A DNA stretch of 64,000 bases from Anthopleura xanthogrammica (taxonomy: Eukaryota; Cnidaria; Anthozoa; Actiniaria; Actiniidae), in NCBI GenBank assembly GCA_964019055.1, contig OZ025214.1, positions 12,908,663 through 12,972,662 of the forward strand. The letters run 5' to 3'. This document shows, in pieces, positions 1 to 11,008 of the stretch (within the stretch, counting starts at the first letter, position 1; each line of letters starts with the position of its first letter). Below the pieces are notes generated by a model. The model did not search any database. It saw nothing but the letters and a program-made list of their open reading frames with translations, and was not told the DNA's origin. Both the position numbers and the translations under genes were made by a program.

Positions 1-321
1 CTATTACTGACGTCTTTGGTTGTGTGCAGTGAGTTCAAAGGGAACAAACCAACTGGTTCAGGTACATCATCTAAATCACAATTATATTCATGTCAGTTGT
101 CAGATAATTATTACTGATGTCTTTGGTTGTGTGCAGTGAGTTCAAAGGGAACAAACCAACTGGTTCAGGTACATCATCTAAATCACAATTATATTCATGT
201 CAGTTGTCAGATAATTATTACTGATGTCTTTGGTTGTGTGCAGTGAGTTCAAAGGGAACAAACCAACTGGTTCAGGTACATCATCTAAATCACAATTATA
301 TTCATGTCAGTTGTCAGATAC
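1..321 (-). repeat. Three tandem 107-bp units derived from a LamG-gene exon 3 edge
   Basis: Units begin near positions 1, 108 and 215, and the third ends near 321. On the minus strand each unit holds the last ~30 bases of an intron, a splice acceptor ending in TTTAG, and about 75 bases of coding sequence that match the start of exon 3 of the two LamG-D8C-PAN genes at 51559-51763 and 60397-60601. The rest of such an exon would lie left of the window, so this is probably the edge of a third paralog or a stray fragment. No matching signal-peptide exon or exon 2 was seen to the right, and similarity stops abruptly after 321. Confidence 0.75.
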
Positions 322-1629
322 GATAATGCCCTATTTTTGAACAGATCAGTTCTAATCAGTTTCTAGCAGAAGAAAAAATAGAATACGAAAGTCGTAAGCA
401 TCTATTGATCGGCATGTTGCCAACTGAGTTTGCGTATCGCGCCAATAGCGCAGCGCGGCTATTACAGTACGTCACGGATATATGGCCCCCTGCCGTGACT
501 CAGACAAGAGTCACATACATTCTCTGTAAATTACAGGCCGTTTTCCTCAACTTTCGCTCGTAAATCGCGAAATTGGGCACAAATTTACTCAAAATTCCAA
601 TAATATTGTGTATATTATTGATCTGATGTGATTGATTAAGTTTTATGAACTAACAGACGACTGGAAACTTTCAACATACCATAGAGGTAGACTCAGACAC
701 GGCACTTGAAAAATGTACGCGTAGATCGGGGTTACAGCTCTATCTAACCTAAATAATTTGAGCATAAACGTAGAACTTCCTACATAAAACCTTTAATAAT
801 AAGTCAGATAATATGACCGTTCTATATCTATCTATTCATCTAAGTTTTTTTGCTTAAATAATAGTGTTTGAACTCTTGGTTTGTTTGAGTTATCCACGTA
901 TCAGTGGGCCAATTTACCGCTCGAATCCTTTTCGTACGGTAAAAATAAATTCTAAAAAATACCATGCGTTATAAATAGCTAGGAAATTACTCGATTTCAT
1001 CTCACTCTCCCCTATAATGGTGCTAAACCTTAGGTTTAAGGCAGCAAGTTCAAAGAATGGTCAGTGACCGAATCCCGTAGACCGATACTCCAGCAAATAT
1101 ATGAAGATTTTCACGGTATCTTAAATTAAATTGACATTTCACCTAATACCAGTACTTAGTGCTGTGCATATCTCTTTAGATATCTTTCGGTTTATGGCAA
1201 TTTTTTGGAAAAAACGTTGATGAAATGTAAGAAATAGCGAGTTGAACTCTAATCTCCCATACATTTACTGTAAATTTGGAGCTTTGTTTGTCTGAGTGAG
1301 ATCAACGCTAGCCTAATTCAATACAAAAATAGCACTGGTTTCCAATAGGGGCGTGTTATTTACAAAATACAATAATACTAAAAATGGAAAAATATTTAAA
1401 AATATGAAATATGTAAATAATTAGGAATTAATAATCGATAATACATATATATATATACGAGGAAGTTTCTCTAATAACTAAGTACGGTAAGTTTAAGGTA
1501 AATATCAAAGATATATAATATGGTTAAATATGCATATAGAAAAAGAAATTATTTACTTAAACCCTGGGACGGTCTTTAAATTTGAAATGAAAGAGGACAG
1601 AGAATAGGAATTTCTTACTGCATTTGGTA
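322..1629. other. Intergenic, no gene recognised
   Basis: AT-rich sequence with stops in all frames and no splice-linked coding segments that I can recognise. It contains a short (AT)n run near 1445. Nothing further can be supported. Confidence 0.5.
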
Positions 1630-2195
1630 AATAATAATAAATAACAAATAATGACTTTATTTAAAGAGGATAAAACACGTAATAGTGTAAATACACTAAC
1701 AAACTTGTGGTCCTCTATATACAATAAAACTATAAGCTATACAATAAAACTATAAGACTATAAAATATTATGAATCGTAAAAAGATAAAATATAAAACAC
1801 AAATATACTAATAATGTCAAGGAAAATGAAAAACTAAGGTCCGGTTTAGGCTCGACTGTAAGGCCACTTATTTTACTATTAGACGCGATCAAAATGAATT
1901 CAGTTTTTGCGACATTTAGGCTCAGCCTGTTTGCAGTTAGCCATTTTCTTACTTCGTCTAAATCATGATTCACCCCCTCTTCGATTTCATTAAGAATTTT
2001 TCCAGAGGCCGTTAGACTTATGTCATCAGCAAATAGTCTGGATGTAGTACATGATAAACAGTTTGTCAGGTCATTTATATATAATAGGAAGAAGAGTGGA
2101 CCTAGGATGGATCCTTGCGGAACCCCACATCTAATTTTTCCTAGACCTGAGTTCTTTCCATTTATCTGACACAATTGTCTAGATACAAAGAGTCA
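1630..2195 (-). mobile_element. Non-LTR retrotransposon fragment (reverse transcriptase, internally deleted)
   Basis: Minus-strand reading from about 2174 shows the RT palm region: the motif GVPQGSILGPLFF, then YINDL, then the catalytic FADD box, then the KTEF region. This is the classic order of LINE-type reverse transcriptases. The frame runs on to 1758, but after the KTEF block the residues become a hydrophobic run unlike RT, so thumb and C-terminal sequence appear to be deleted and the RT is joined directly to a 3' UTR-like region ending in an AAT-rich tail near 1630-1650. The 5' side is truncated near 2190, where an in-frame stop appears. It lacks most of the protein and is dead. Confidence 0.8.
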
Positions 2196-2380
2196 TGCGG
2201 GGGGTCCAATAGCGTGACATCTATTTTTAGTAAGGCCGTGCTGCGCTATTCAGTGATCAGTTGCATCGGGGTAAATAGAATAATAGAAGGCACACGAAAG
2301 AAAGAAGAACCTCTATCACGGACACTTCTAGTGTGACAATCGACCATTAAACAAAGAACCATTATAAAACTCTGATAGAA

Positions 2381-2788
2381 AACGTATGCTGTTGCTCGTA
2401 AGAAATCGAAACCAAACTGGAAGCGGTTAGCAACCGTTGTCAAGTATTGAGTCACGTGAGTGAAAGCTGAGAATTGATTTAGTATTCTATTTCTATGAAG
2501 CCCAAAGGTTGGCTGACCGACTTTATTTATGTTACTTGTGTTTAAAATTTAACGAAAACATCTATGTCACTATGAGTAGCATAAACGTATGATGTTGCTC
2601 GTAAGAAATCGAAACCAAACTGGAAGCGGTTAGCAACCATTGTCAAGTATTGAGTCACGTGAGTGAAAGCCGAGAATTGATTTAGTATTCTATTTCTATG
2701 AAGCCCAAAGGTTGGCTGACAGACTTTACTTATATTACTTGTGTTTAAAATCTAACGAAAACATCTATGTACTATGAGTAGCATCGTA
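2381..2788. repeat. 203-bp direct tandem duplication
   Basis: The segment starting AACGTATGCTGTTGCTCG at 2381 recurs at 2584 with only a few substitutions, giving two head-to-tail copies of about 203 bp. No coding potential was recognised in either copy. Confidence 0.85.
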
Positions 2789-2789
2789 T

Positions 2790-3236
2790 AATTAACTTAC
2801 CTTGGCAAAGTACAGTGTTCTTCAGCATGATAGCTAAAATCTGCGAGGGCAAAGAAAAAATTAGAAGATATGGCTGCAATAAAAAGGGAATTTATTCGTA
2901 AACTATACAGATTGCGCGCACGTATTTAAAACATTGTCGATATTGATAAATTTAATCAGCCGAAAATAACTTTCGAGAGCGTAACGTAAGTTTTGAATTC
3001 GGAATCTTCACAGTTTCCATCTGCGCATAATAATACTTAGACAGGTGGATTTCAGTTCAGAATCGATTTAGTGCTTGCATGTAGATGGGTTAATCCCAGA
3101 ATAATATGAAACAAAAACACACATAAAAATGACGCTAACGTTTTATTTGACTATTCAATGTCCTTGCCATGTAGCTCGCTACCTTGCGGTGGTTTTTTTT
3201 TTTTTTTTTTCATAATTTGATTTACTAATTCCCTAT
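2790..3236. other. Intergenic, no gene recognised
   Basis: AT-rich sequence with a T homopolymer near 3191-3211 just upstream of the SINE at 3238. Nothing else was supported. Confidence 0.45.
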
Positions 3237-3237
3237 A

Positions 3238-3500
3238 GGGAAGCACGGATGGCGTAGCGGTTAGAGGGCCCGCCTTTCACCAAGGCGACCCGAGTTCGAG
3301 TCCCGCCGAGCTTGGTGTCGTATGTGAGTAGAGTTTCTAGTTGGTTCTCTCCTGTGCTTCGAGGGTTTTTCTCCGGGTTCTCTGGTTTTCCTCCCTCCGT
3401 AAAAATCAACTTCTAAATTCCAATTGGAATAGATACAGTGGACGAATAGCTACTTCAGTAGAGGAGCCACTGCTAAATCATATTTATTTATTTATTTATA
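3238..3500 (+). mobile_element. tRNA-derived SINE, copy 1
   Basis: The head has RNA polymerase III promoter-like boxes: an A-box-like GGCGTAGCGGTTAGAGG and a B-box-like GAGTTCGAGTCCC. The body contains the block TTTTTCTCCGGGTTCTCTGG and the tail is a (TTTA)n run. It shares head, body and tail with the copy at 4588. It is a SINE rather than a functional tRNA, because the cloverleaf does not close with a 7-bp acceptor stem. Confidence 0.75.
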
Positions 3501-4587
3501 GATATTTTTGAACAGCGTTTGTTTAACGTCAAAACGTCGTTTTAAAGAACATTTCAATTTCGTATGGGCGAACAGTTTTAGCGTAGAATTTTTTTATGAA
3601 AATAAGTCTTTATTGATACGTATTTTTTTATAATTTTAAAGTGTTTCCCTCCTGTCTTTCAAACAACCACACCGAACTAACTTTCCTTAGCTCGATTAGT
3701 ATGAAAGACCTTAAATTTGGCAGTGCTAGCTTAATTATAAAAGCTCAGATTCTTGATTCAAGCTCTTTCTTTCCTTCTGAATTTTTATAGTTTTAACCTG
3801 ATTATTTTTCCTTTTATTTACTTTTCTCTGTTTCCTTTACTTTTTCTTACTGAATGTTCGAAATTTACCTAGAGGCGATTAGTGTACTGAATTCGAAAGA
3901 GAATAGCACTAGATGAACTAAATTACACAAACATGTCATTTAAACATACATTTGTCTAATAACTTACCGCAATTGCTATTATGATAAAGCGTTTCTGCCT
4001 CAAATATTGGAGCATTTTTACAAATGTTCTCATCATAAACCCTTTCAATCTCCTTATCTAAAGATGCCAAGGACTTTTTTAACTTAATGAGACGAAGTCA
4101 ATTGATTTTACTCAATTTTGTTTCAAATTAATTATTTACTGTTATTCAACCCTATTGAAATAAATATAATTTAGTTTGTTTTGTGTATAAAATATTCCAA
4201 AGATATATAGATTTGTATAGGTATGTGTAAGAAGTTCTTCATTTTGAAAAATCGACATTTCAGTGTGCAGTTTGATTAATAGTTAGAAGACCCAAGAAAA
4301 CCAGGTCTCTAAAGGGTAAATATTATAGCAAAACAGCCCGTTCAGAAATCCCCGGTATTTTATGAATAATTTAACATAGCTTCGATTTTAGAATTTTCAG
4401 TATGCTAATTAAGTCAAGGAGTGTAAAACGGCGTTTTTCGCATGGACTTTGGCTCATGACAGCCATGGCTGTTGCCAGATGCCTTTCACCACAAAAAAAA
4501 TATTTTTTAAGACATTGACAAGATAGGCACTGAGAACAGTTTTGAAAAGAAATCCCCAAATTCTTTATTAATTTTATCATATGCCAT
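3501..4587. other. Intergenic, no gene recognised
   Basis: AT-rich, with no ORF or exon chain that I recognise. Open frames here lack any family signature. Confidence 0.45.
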
Positions 4588-4852
4588 GGGAAGCACAGGT
4601 GGCGTAGCGGTGAGAGCGCTGCCCTCTCACCAAGGCGACCCGAGTTCGATCGAGCCCCGCTGGGCTCTGTGTCGTATGTGAGTAGAGTTGTTTGTTGGTT
4701 CTCTCATGTGCTTCGAGGGTTTTTCCGGGTTCTCCGGTTTTTCCTCCCTCCTCAAAAATCAACTTCTAAATTCCAATTGGAATGCAGTGGAGGAAGAACC
4801 ACTCTGTGGATTCCACTGTTAATCGCATTTATTCATGCATTTATTTATTTAT
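4588..4852 (+). mobile_element. tRNA-derived SINE, copy 2
   Basis: Same element as at 3238: GGGAAGCAC start, GGCGTAGCGGTGAGAG A-box-like head, GAGTTCGATCGAG B-box-like region, the TTTTTCCGGGTTCTCCGG body and a TTTATTTATTTA tail. It is somewhat diverged. Open frames across it are coincidental. Confidence 0.75.
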
Positions 4853-6595
4853 ATGCAATAAGTAAACAAAAGAAGATAACTCTATTTAAGAAATTTTCAT
4901 AATAATAACAGCTTTGTTGGTGATCAGGGTAACACCGTTACCATACCGATACTTTTCAGGTGGACCTCAAATTGCATACTCTGACCATCGGTCCCGACAT
5001 TTGAATCGAAATTTACCCAACACTTGACGGGATCGATGTTGTGAGCAGTTATCATGGTACGCTGACAATGTTGGGATGTGATTTTTTTTATGTCGGATAA
5101 AGTTTTAAGTTTCATTTCGAGCAACCAAACAAATATTTCCGTTGCTCTAAAAATAGATTGGCATCGTTTGACACTGGTTCACAACCATTCACCCAGCATT
5201 TTATCGGCACTACACATGCAGATTTACACTTTTTTATCTGCAACACAATATCGTGTCAACATTCCACTCTACCAACAATAGTCTGGGTCTTTTGGAGGCT
5301 AATAGCTTTAAGGCCAAAATCTATATTGTAAAGCCAAACAATTTGAATTAGTATGCTCAAGGCAATTTAGTGCAGAATAAAATAATATTTACTTTTAACT
5401 TTAAAACTAACATGTATGACATTCGAAAAATGTTGATCCTTGAATTCAGTAACACGTATGAGATTGAGGCAACCTTATTTTTTATCATTACATTGTTCAG
5501 GGAAAAAGATACGATAATATTGTTCATATGAGAGATTTATCAGTGTTTATTCAGACATTTTCTTTATAACAAGACTGGTACTTGTATGTATCAAGTTATT
5601 CCATTTCGTATTCTTTGAAAATAAGTTTCTTTGTTGTCAGAACATAATAGTCTATTTTGTTTCTAGAATATTCTAGAATATATCTTATTTAATCTTAGAA
5701 TGTTCCAAATGTTCGAACACTATCTAAGCTTTTCTATCTTTACTTAATTAGTTGATTTTTCATTTAACCTTATTTTGACTGCAAGTAGAGCCTCTCAACA
5801 TGTTCGAACTCTGTCTAAGGTTTAAGTCTGCAAAAACTCTGCAGAAACTCCTTTGATGGGTTTGTTTGGTTAACTGGGGTGGCTAAGCCTGTGTTTATCG
5901 TTTGATTAATTATGCATTAATCAGGCTCTGAACGACTTAGCCATGGTGTTTGAGTATTGTTGTCAGCTGCATTAAATGAAGCTAATGGTCCAAAACTTAG
6001 AGAAATTTAAAGTTAATGCAACTCATTCCAAAAATGAAAAAGGGGGATCGTTCTGGCGCTAGATAACGGTAATTTATGGCATTTTTGTTGTAACAAATAT
6101 GGACTATTCAACTTCTATGCGCACCCTTTTATCCATCTGAAAACGCTGACTTTTCCGCAGCACGTTTTTGAGAAAATCCCTCAAAAGGAACAACAACAAC
6201 AACAGATTTTTATTATCTTTTGATATAAATAATAAATAGTTTACATTGGGAATGAATTAAAACTAATAATAAAGGCAACAGTTACTCAGAAATAGCAAAG
6301 CTAATCAAGCTGAGTTACTATTCATATTTGGCCATAATTTAAAAAACAGGGGAAGTAAAAAAAAAAATAATAGTAGATGATTCTCCCTGCTTATTCATTA
6401 GCATTAGTTAAGATATGGGCAATCCCTGACGAGCAGTTTCACAGGGAAAATACCAAAGAATAAACAGGAAGGGTGGGCTGGGAGGGGCGGTTCTGTGTTC
6501 ATTCAAACTTCGCGCCAACTGACACTTATGCATAATTAATGTGTCCTTAAATAATGCTAATGACGTCATCAGGAAGGATCATGAATATTCAAAGG
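4853..6595. other. Intergenic, no gene recognised
   Basis: No coding exon chain was recognised. The stretch contains AT-rich sequence and low-complexity CAA repeats near 6191. Short open frames around 4924-5281 have no family signature. Confidence 0.45.
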
Positions 6596-7590
6596 GTTTG
6601 AATAATAATAACAACACACATATATATATAAATATCATATACAAATAGATATGAATCTAGGAAAGAATACATAATACTACAAAACACGAGAATATAGCTA
6701 TGGGTACCTTTAGGAATATTTACATTAGTACATATCTAAATCACTGCAATTTATTTAGATTTGAATAAATAGTTTATGAAGATAGTTTTATATAGAAATT
6801 TAATTTTGGTTGTAAAACTGTATAAGACTGGATTTGAGCTGGTCTTGAACTGTTTCATAGATAAAGATTTTAGTTTTTTAAGTAAAATATTACAATTAAC
6901 ATAATGGCGTAGTTTTGAAAGAATGCCAATACTTCTTGATATTTTTTACTTATTTCATGGACATAGGTTTTCCAGCTCAAATGAGTATCAAATACTAAGC
7001 GCAAATATCTAACTGATGTGTCATGTTTGATGGGGGTGTTGGCTTTTTTCAGGTTAATAGTATGATTAATCTTTTTTTGGTAAGAGTGAAACATTACAAA
7101 ACTTGTTTTTTCGATATTCAAATATAACCACTTATTAACCATATTAAGTTCAATATTCAAATTTTCTTCAAGCTGGTTTATACTGTCGCCACTAAGAAGC
7201 AAATTAGTGTCATCAGCAAATAAGTGAAAGTTGAAAACATTTGAAGATTTATTAATATCATTAATATATAAAATGAACAGCAGTGGTCCTAGTACGGAAC
7301 CCTGTGGAACTCCCAATTTTATGTTTAAGTGATCAGATTCAGTTTGGTTAATTGATACATACTGCTTCCTATTATTAAGGTATGAGGTAAACCACTTCAG
7401 TGCTATACCTCTTAAACCATAGTGCTCAAGTTTGCTTAGTAAAATGCTGTGATCAACAGTACGTGTCAAATGCTTTGCATAGGTCTATGAATATGCCACA
7501 AGAGTATTTGCTACTGTCAATAGCTTCTTGGATCTTATTAGTGAGAAAAGTAATATTAGTGAGAATAGAATTTGTTTTAAATTAAGATAT
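6596..7590 (-). mobile_element. Non-LTR retrotransposon fragment with frameshifted reverse transcriptase
   Basis: Reading the minus strand from ~7590: a segment with IDLCKAFDT (RT motif A) is broken by a one-base frameshift near 7462. It is followed by VDHSILLSKL, then GVPQGSVLGPLLF (motif B), YINDI, and FADDTNLLL with the catalytic FADD. The frame continues through a W-L-N-x-E-K-T-x-F region to 6870. A 3' UTR of about 270 bp ends in TTATTATTATTC-like sequence near 6596. This order is typical of LINE RTs. The frameshift and the 5' truncation make it non-functional. It differs from the RT at 1758-2174, so it is a separate family or an old divergence. Confidence 0.85.
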
Positions 7591-9784
7591 ATGATGGTAA
7601 TAAACCTATTCCTTATGATTTAGTAAAATGAAAAAGATAGGTCACCGTGTTCGTTTTTGCGCTACAGCTCGTTAAAATTAAGTACAATTTTTGTCCTCGA
7701 AATGCTGTGATCGAGTGGGGATTAGGGAGAGTTTACATAAAAAATATCGGTTCTTTTCTTTTTGTAAATTCATTCAAAAGTCTGATAAGAATATTTTATA
7801 ATCTTCGTTTGATGATTTCCTGGTCGTTTTTGGTTGTTTTCTGTATCTTGTGTATTCATCAGCTGGCCGCCATAGTCAATGTGGTCGAGCTCGCGCTGGC
7901 TAAAACCATGCGCAATTTGAGCTAATATGATTCAACCACACTGTTCTTTGGTGAACTGGAAAAAGATGTGTCTGAGTTCCTGTCTGTCTGCTTAATTATT
8001 GATGCTGCAACTTTTCAGGATTATTCTTAGAATTTCTAGAACCGCTGTCAAGTTTTTTCACTGATTATGGATATCCGGTCCAACAAAGTTAATATCATCA
8101 TCCTACACATACTATACATTGTCAATTAAACAGAAGAACAAGCAAAAGTAAATAGGGCTCGCTTGATTTTGTATTTTGATTGCATTAAATGAGAGAGAAT
8201 TACTTTAGGTTGTTACATTTCTGCCTCTACTGTAATAATTGTTTCTGTGAGAACTCGCTTTCCAAACCCTGTGCCGAAACACGACTAAAATTTCAAACTG
8301 TGCAATTATCTCCTCGAAGGTCGAAGTGGCCCTGTTTCACGATTTTTACGGCTATTCTACTTTGCAAGATTAAGCATTTTTTTAATAATTTCTACTTTAA
8401 AATTAAAAAAAAAAAATATTGTTCTTTTAAACGCTTTAGTCCTACTCTCCTGTGGTCTGTTGCCGCAAACGTTTTCTCTACTTTTTGTCTTTTCGAGGAC
8501 TTCCCTTTATTTGTTCCGCTAAGTAAATTTATATAGTGTTTGTACAAGTAGTGCCTCTTGAACTTTTTCCTACCATTTGTACTTTCAACTATCTTTGACA
8601 GACAACGTGCTTATCTGGAGGGAAGCCATTTTTTGTTCATTCTTCAATGAAAGATATTGCAATTGACAGTGGTAGTGGTTATAGTTTCGCAAGTCCATTG
8701 ACTCATTAGCTGGATCGAGTTGGGTTTTTCTGGACGGGCTCGTCTTCTTGAGTAGATGCCAGTTCATTCGTTAACAATAATATGGAAGTTCTTTTGAATG
8801 CATCATTCTGTTGTCTCGATGCTTTTTACAATAGGACAGTGAATCAGTTATTCCTGATATACAGGAAAGTTTTCAATAAAGATTTAAAGGTAGCACAGAG
8901 TCAGCACGTTTAATCTCATCAAACAGATGTTACATATTTCATCTCTTCGGTGAAATCTCATGGCAGTTGTTTTTAAAGTGAGGCTTTTTTAGCTATTCTT
9001 ATCCAACACTCTTATAACTACTTTACTAAAAATGACACTTCAAGCTATGAAGGGCTGTCAAGTGAAGGCACTTACCTTTTTACATGGTAAATGTTTCTTG
9101 AAGCTATATAACCACCTAATTTTCTAACAGTTTTACTCAGTTGGTGAAAATAAGTGCAACGAAACTAAGAAAACATATATAATGGAAGAACTTTTTCGCA
9201 AGGATGCTATTTTCCATTAATATGTGCTATGGTAGTCAGAATAATAAGGTTGTTTTATTAACAGACTTGGGTCCTTGTGTTGTGTGTCATTTGTCAGAAC
9301 ATTGCATTGCAGTATAATCAGCTGTGCAAGCTAAGGTTGGTGATGTTATTGCTAGAATGGAAGATAACATGTAAACTTTTTCAAAAAAGCAAGGTTTATT
9401 TAGATTAAGATTACTGTTAAATAACTATGTCAGTACATGTCGTGTATTGAGTAATCTAGTAAAATATTATTTTCATAAAATCTCAAAAATCAATTTCCGT
9501 TTTTCTTCTCAATGTTGGGTTATTTATTTATACCTTTTTGAAGTCTCCTACTTGATTGATCAATTTTCTTGTCTATGTAATGAAGTGTCGAAAACCTAGA
9601 CTAACGATCGATCATACATTTCCAGATGCGATGTTCTTAATATTCGCATAAAACTCATTGAACTCCGGTTGCTTTTCTAGTCTGAGGAACTTTCAAAGAA
9701 GCGACGAACCAGTGAGAACATTAATTTCCTAGACATATAACCAAACCAATACTGTTGGAAAAGGGTTTTTACTTCAGTCTAAAC
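7591..9784. other. Intergenic or 5' region of LRR-GPCR gene 1
   Basis: Several open frames (7647-7925, 8189-8536) have no recognisable family signature and compositions like AT-rich noncoding DNA. The 5' UTR and promoter of the receptor gene starting at 9785 probably lie here, but no TATA or initiator element could be assigned with confidence. Confidence 0.4.
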
Positions 9785-10974
9785 ATGATAACATGGCAGG
9801 TTTGTAGCTATCTTATATATTTATTTGTTTGTGTGTGAAATTGGATTTATGTTATTTGAATATTTAATTTCGATAAAGCCATTTCTAAGTCTAAAAGAAA
9901 GCGATATTTACTATAGCATATTTGCAAGCTCTAATTATTCTTTTTCTTTTCGTGAATTTTTTATTTCATTTACTATTTCTTCGACTTTTCTTAAGATTAT
10001 GTTCTTCCTTCTTAAATCTGCCGTCTCTAATTTTTTTACCTTCCTTCCTAACTTCATTCTTTCCTTCTGCCTTTCTTTTTAACTCAACTACAATATAATT
10101 CTTATTAGAAAACTTTAGATAAATTACAACACCAAGCTGAAACTCTCCTTATTTTTTGCCTTTTTCAGTTATTATTTGCAGTCACCATTTTAACAAGTAT
10201 TGATCTGCCTTGGAATTGCGCCTCAGCAAATAATCTGACCATTATCGATTGGACAACCTGTGAACCCCGTGACTTTATTATGTGTAAATGTGCCAGTGAT
10301 ATCATGACTAATGTCGTTGTGAGATGTCGTTTCAACCACTTGACTGAACTGAATTTGATAGTCCATAATCCTAAAGATGTTCTTCGATTGTGAGTATATG
10401 TAGTGTAAAGAGTATAACGTCATTAACGTATAACTTAAAGACGCAAGACTCAAATCAAGAAATATTTCACCATTCAAATATTCACTTCATGTAGAATCAA
10501 TACTGAAAGTATTGTATCAGGGGTTAGGTGCACTTTATTAAGAACCCACCTACCTAACATGCACACTATATATTTAACAACCCACCTACGTACCTAACCA
10601 CTTATCTATTTACTTAACTATACCTAGCACCCTACCATACTACCTTCCAACCTCTCTTTCTCTTGGACTATCTACCCATATACATATCAACCAAACATGC
10701 ATCGTATATATTTTTAAATAATATGATTAAGATAATTACTTTACTCTTTATCACTAACTTTTAAAACTTTAAAACTGTGGTGTTTATTAGTTTATTAATG
10801 ATTACCTTTCAGAAAAATTTCTGGAAATAATATACAAGAAATTCCAAGCCGGTCGTTCAAAAATTACAGCACGTTATTTTATTTGTAAGTACTGGCCTAT
10901 GGCTTTTGGGTAACGACTTGTCTTCAGAGGTTCATTTATTTCCACAAACTCCATTGAATGTCATATGTCTACGG

Positions 10975-11008
<34 letters not shown>

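Noticed and set aside
7647..7925. 92-codon plus-strand open frame
   Set aside because: Starts at no convincing context, has AT-rich hydrophobic composition and no family signature or neighbouring exons.
9825..10082. 85-codon open frame in receptor 1 intron 1
   Set aside because: It lies inside the intron between the signal-peptide exon and the Cys-block exon, and its Phe/Ser-rich composition is that of a pyrimidine-rich intron.
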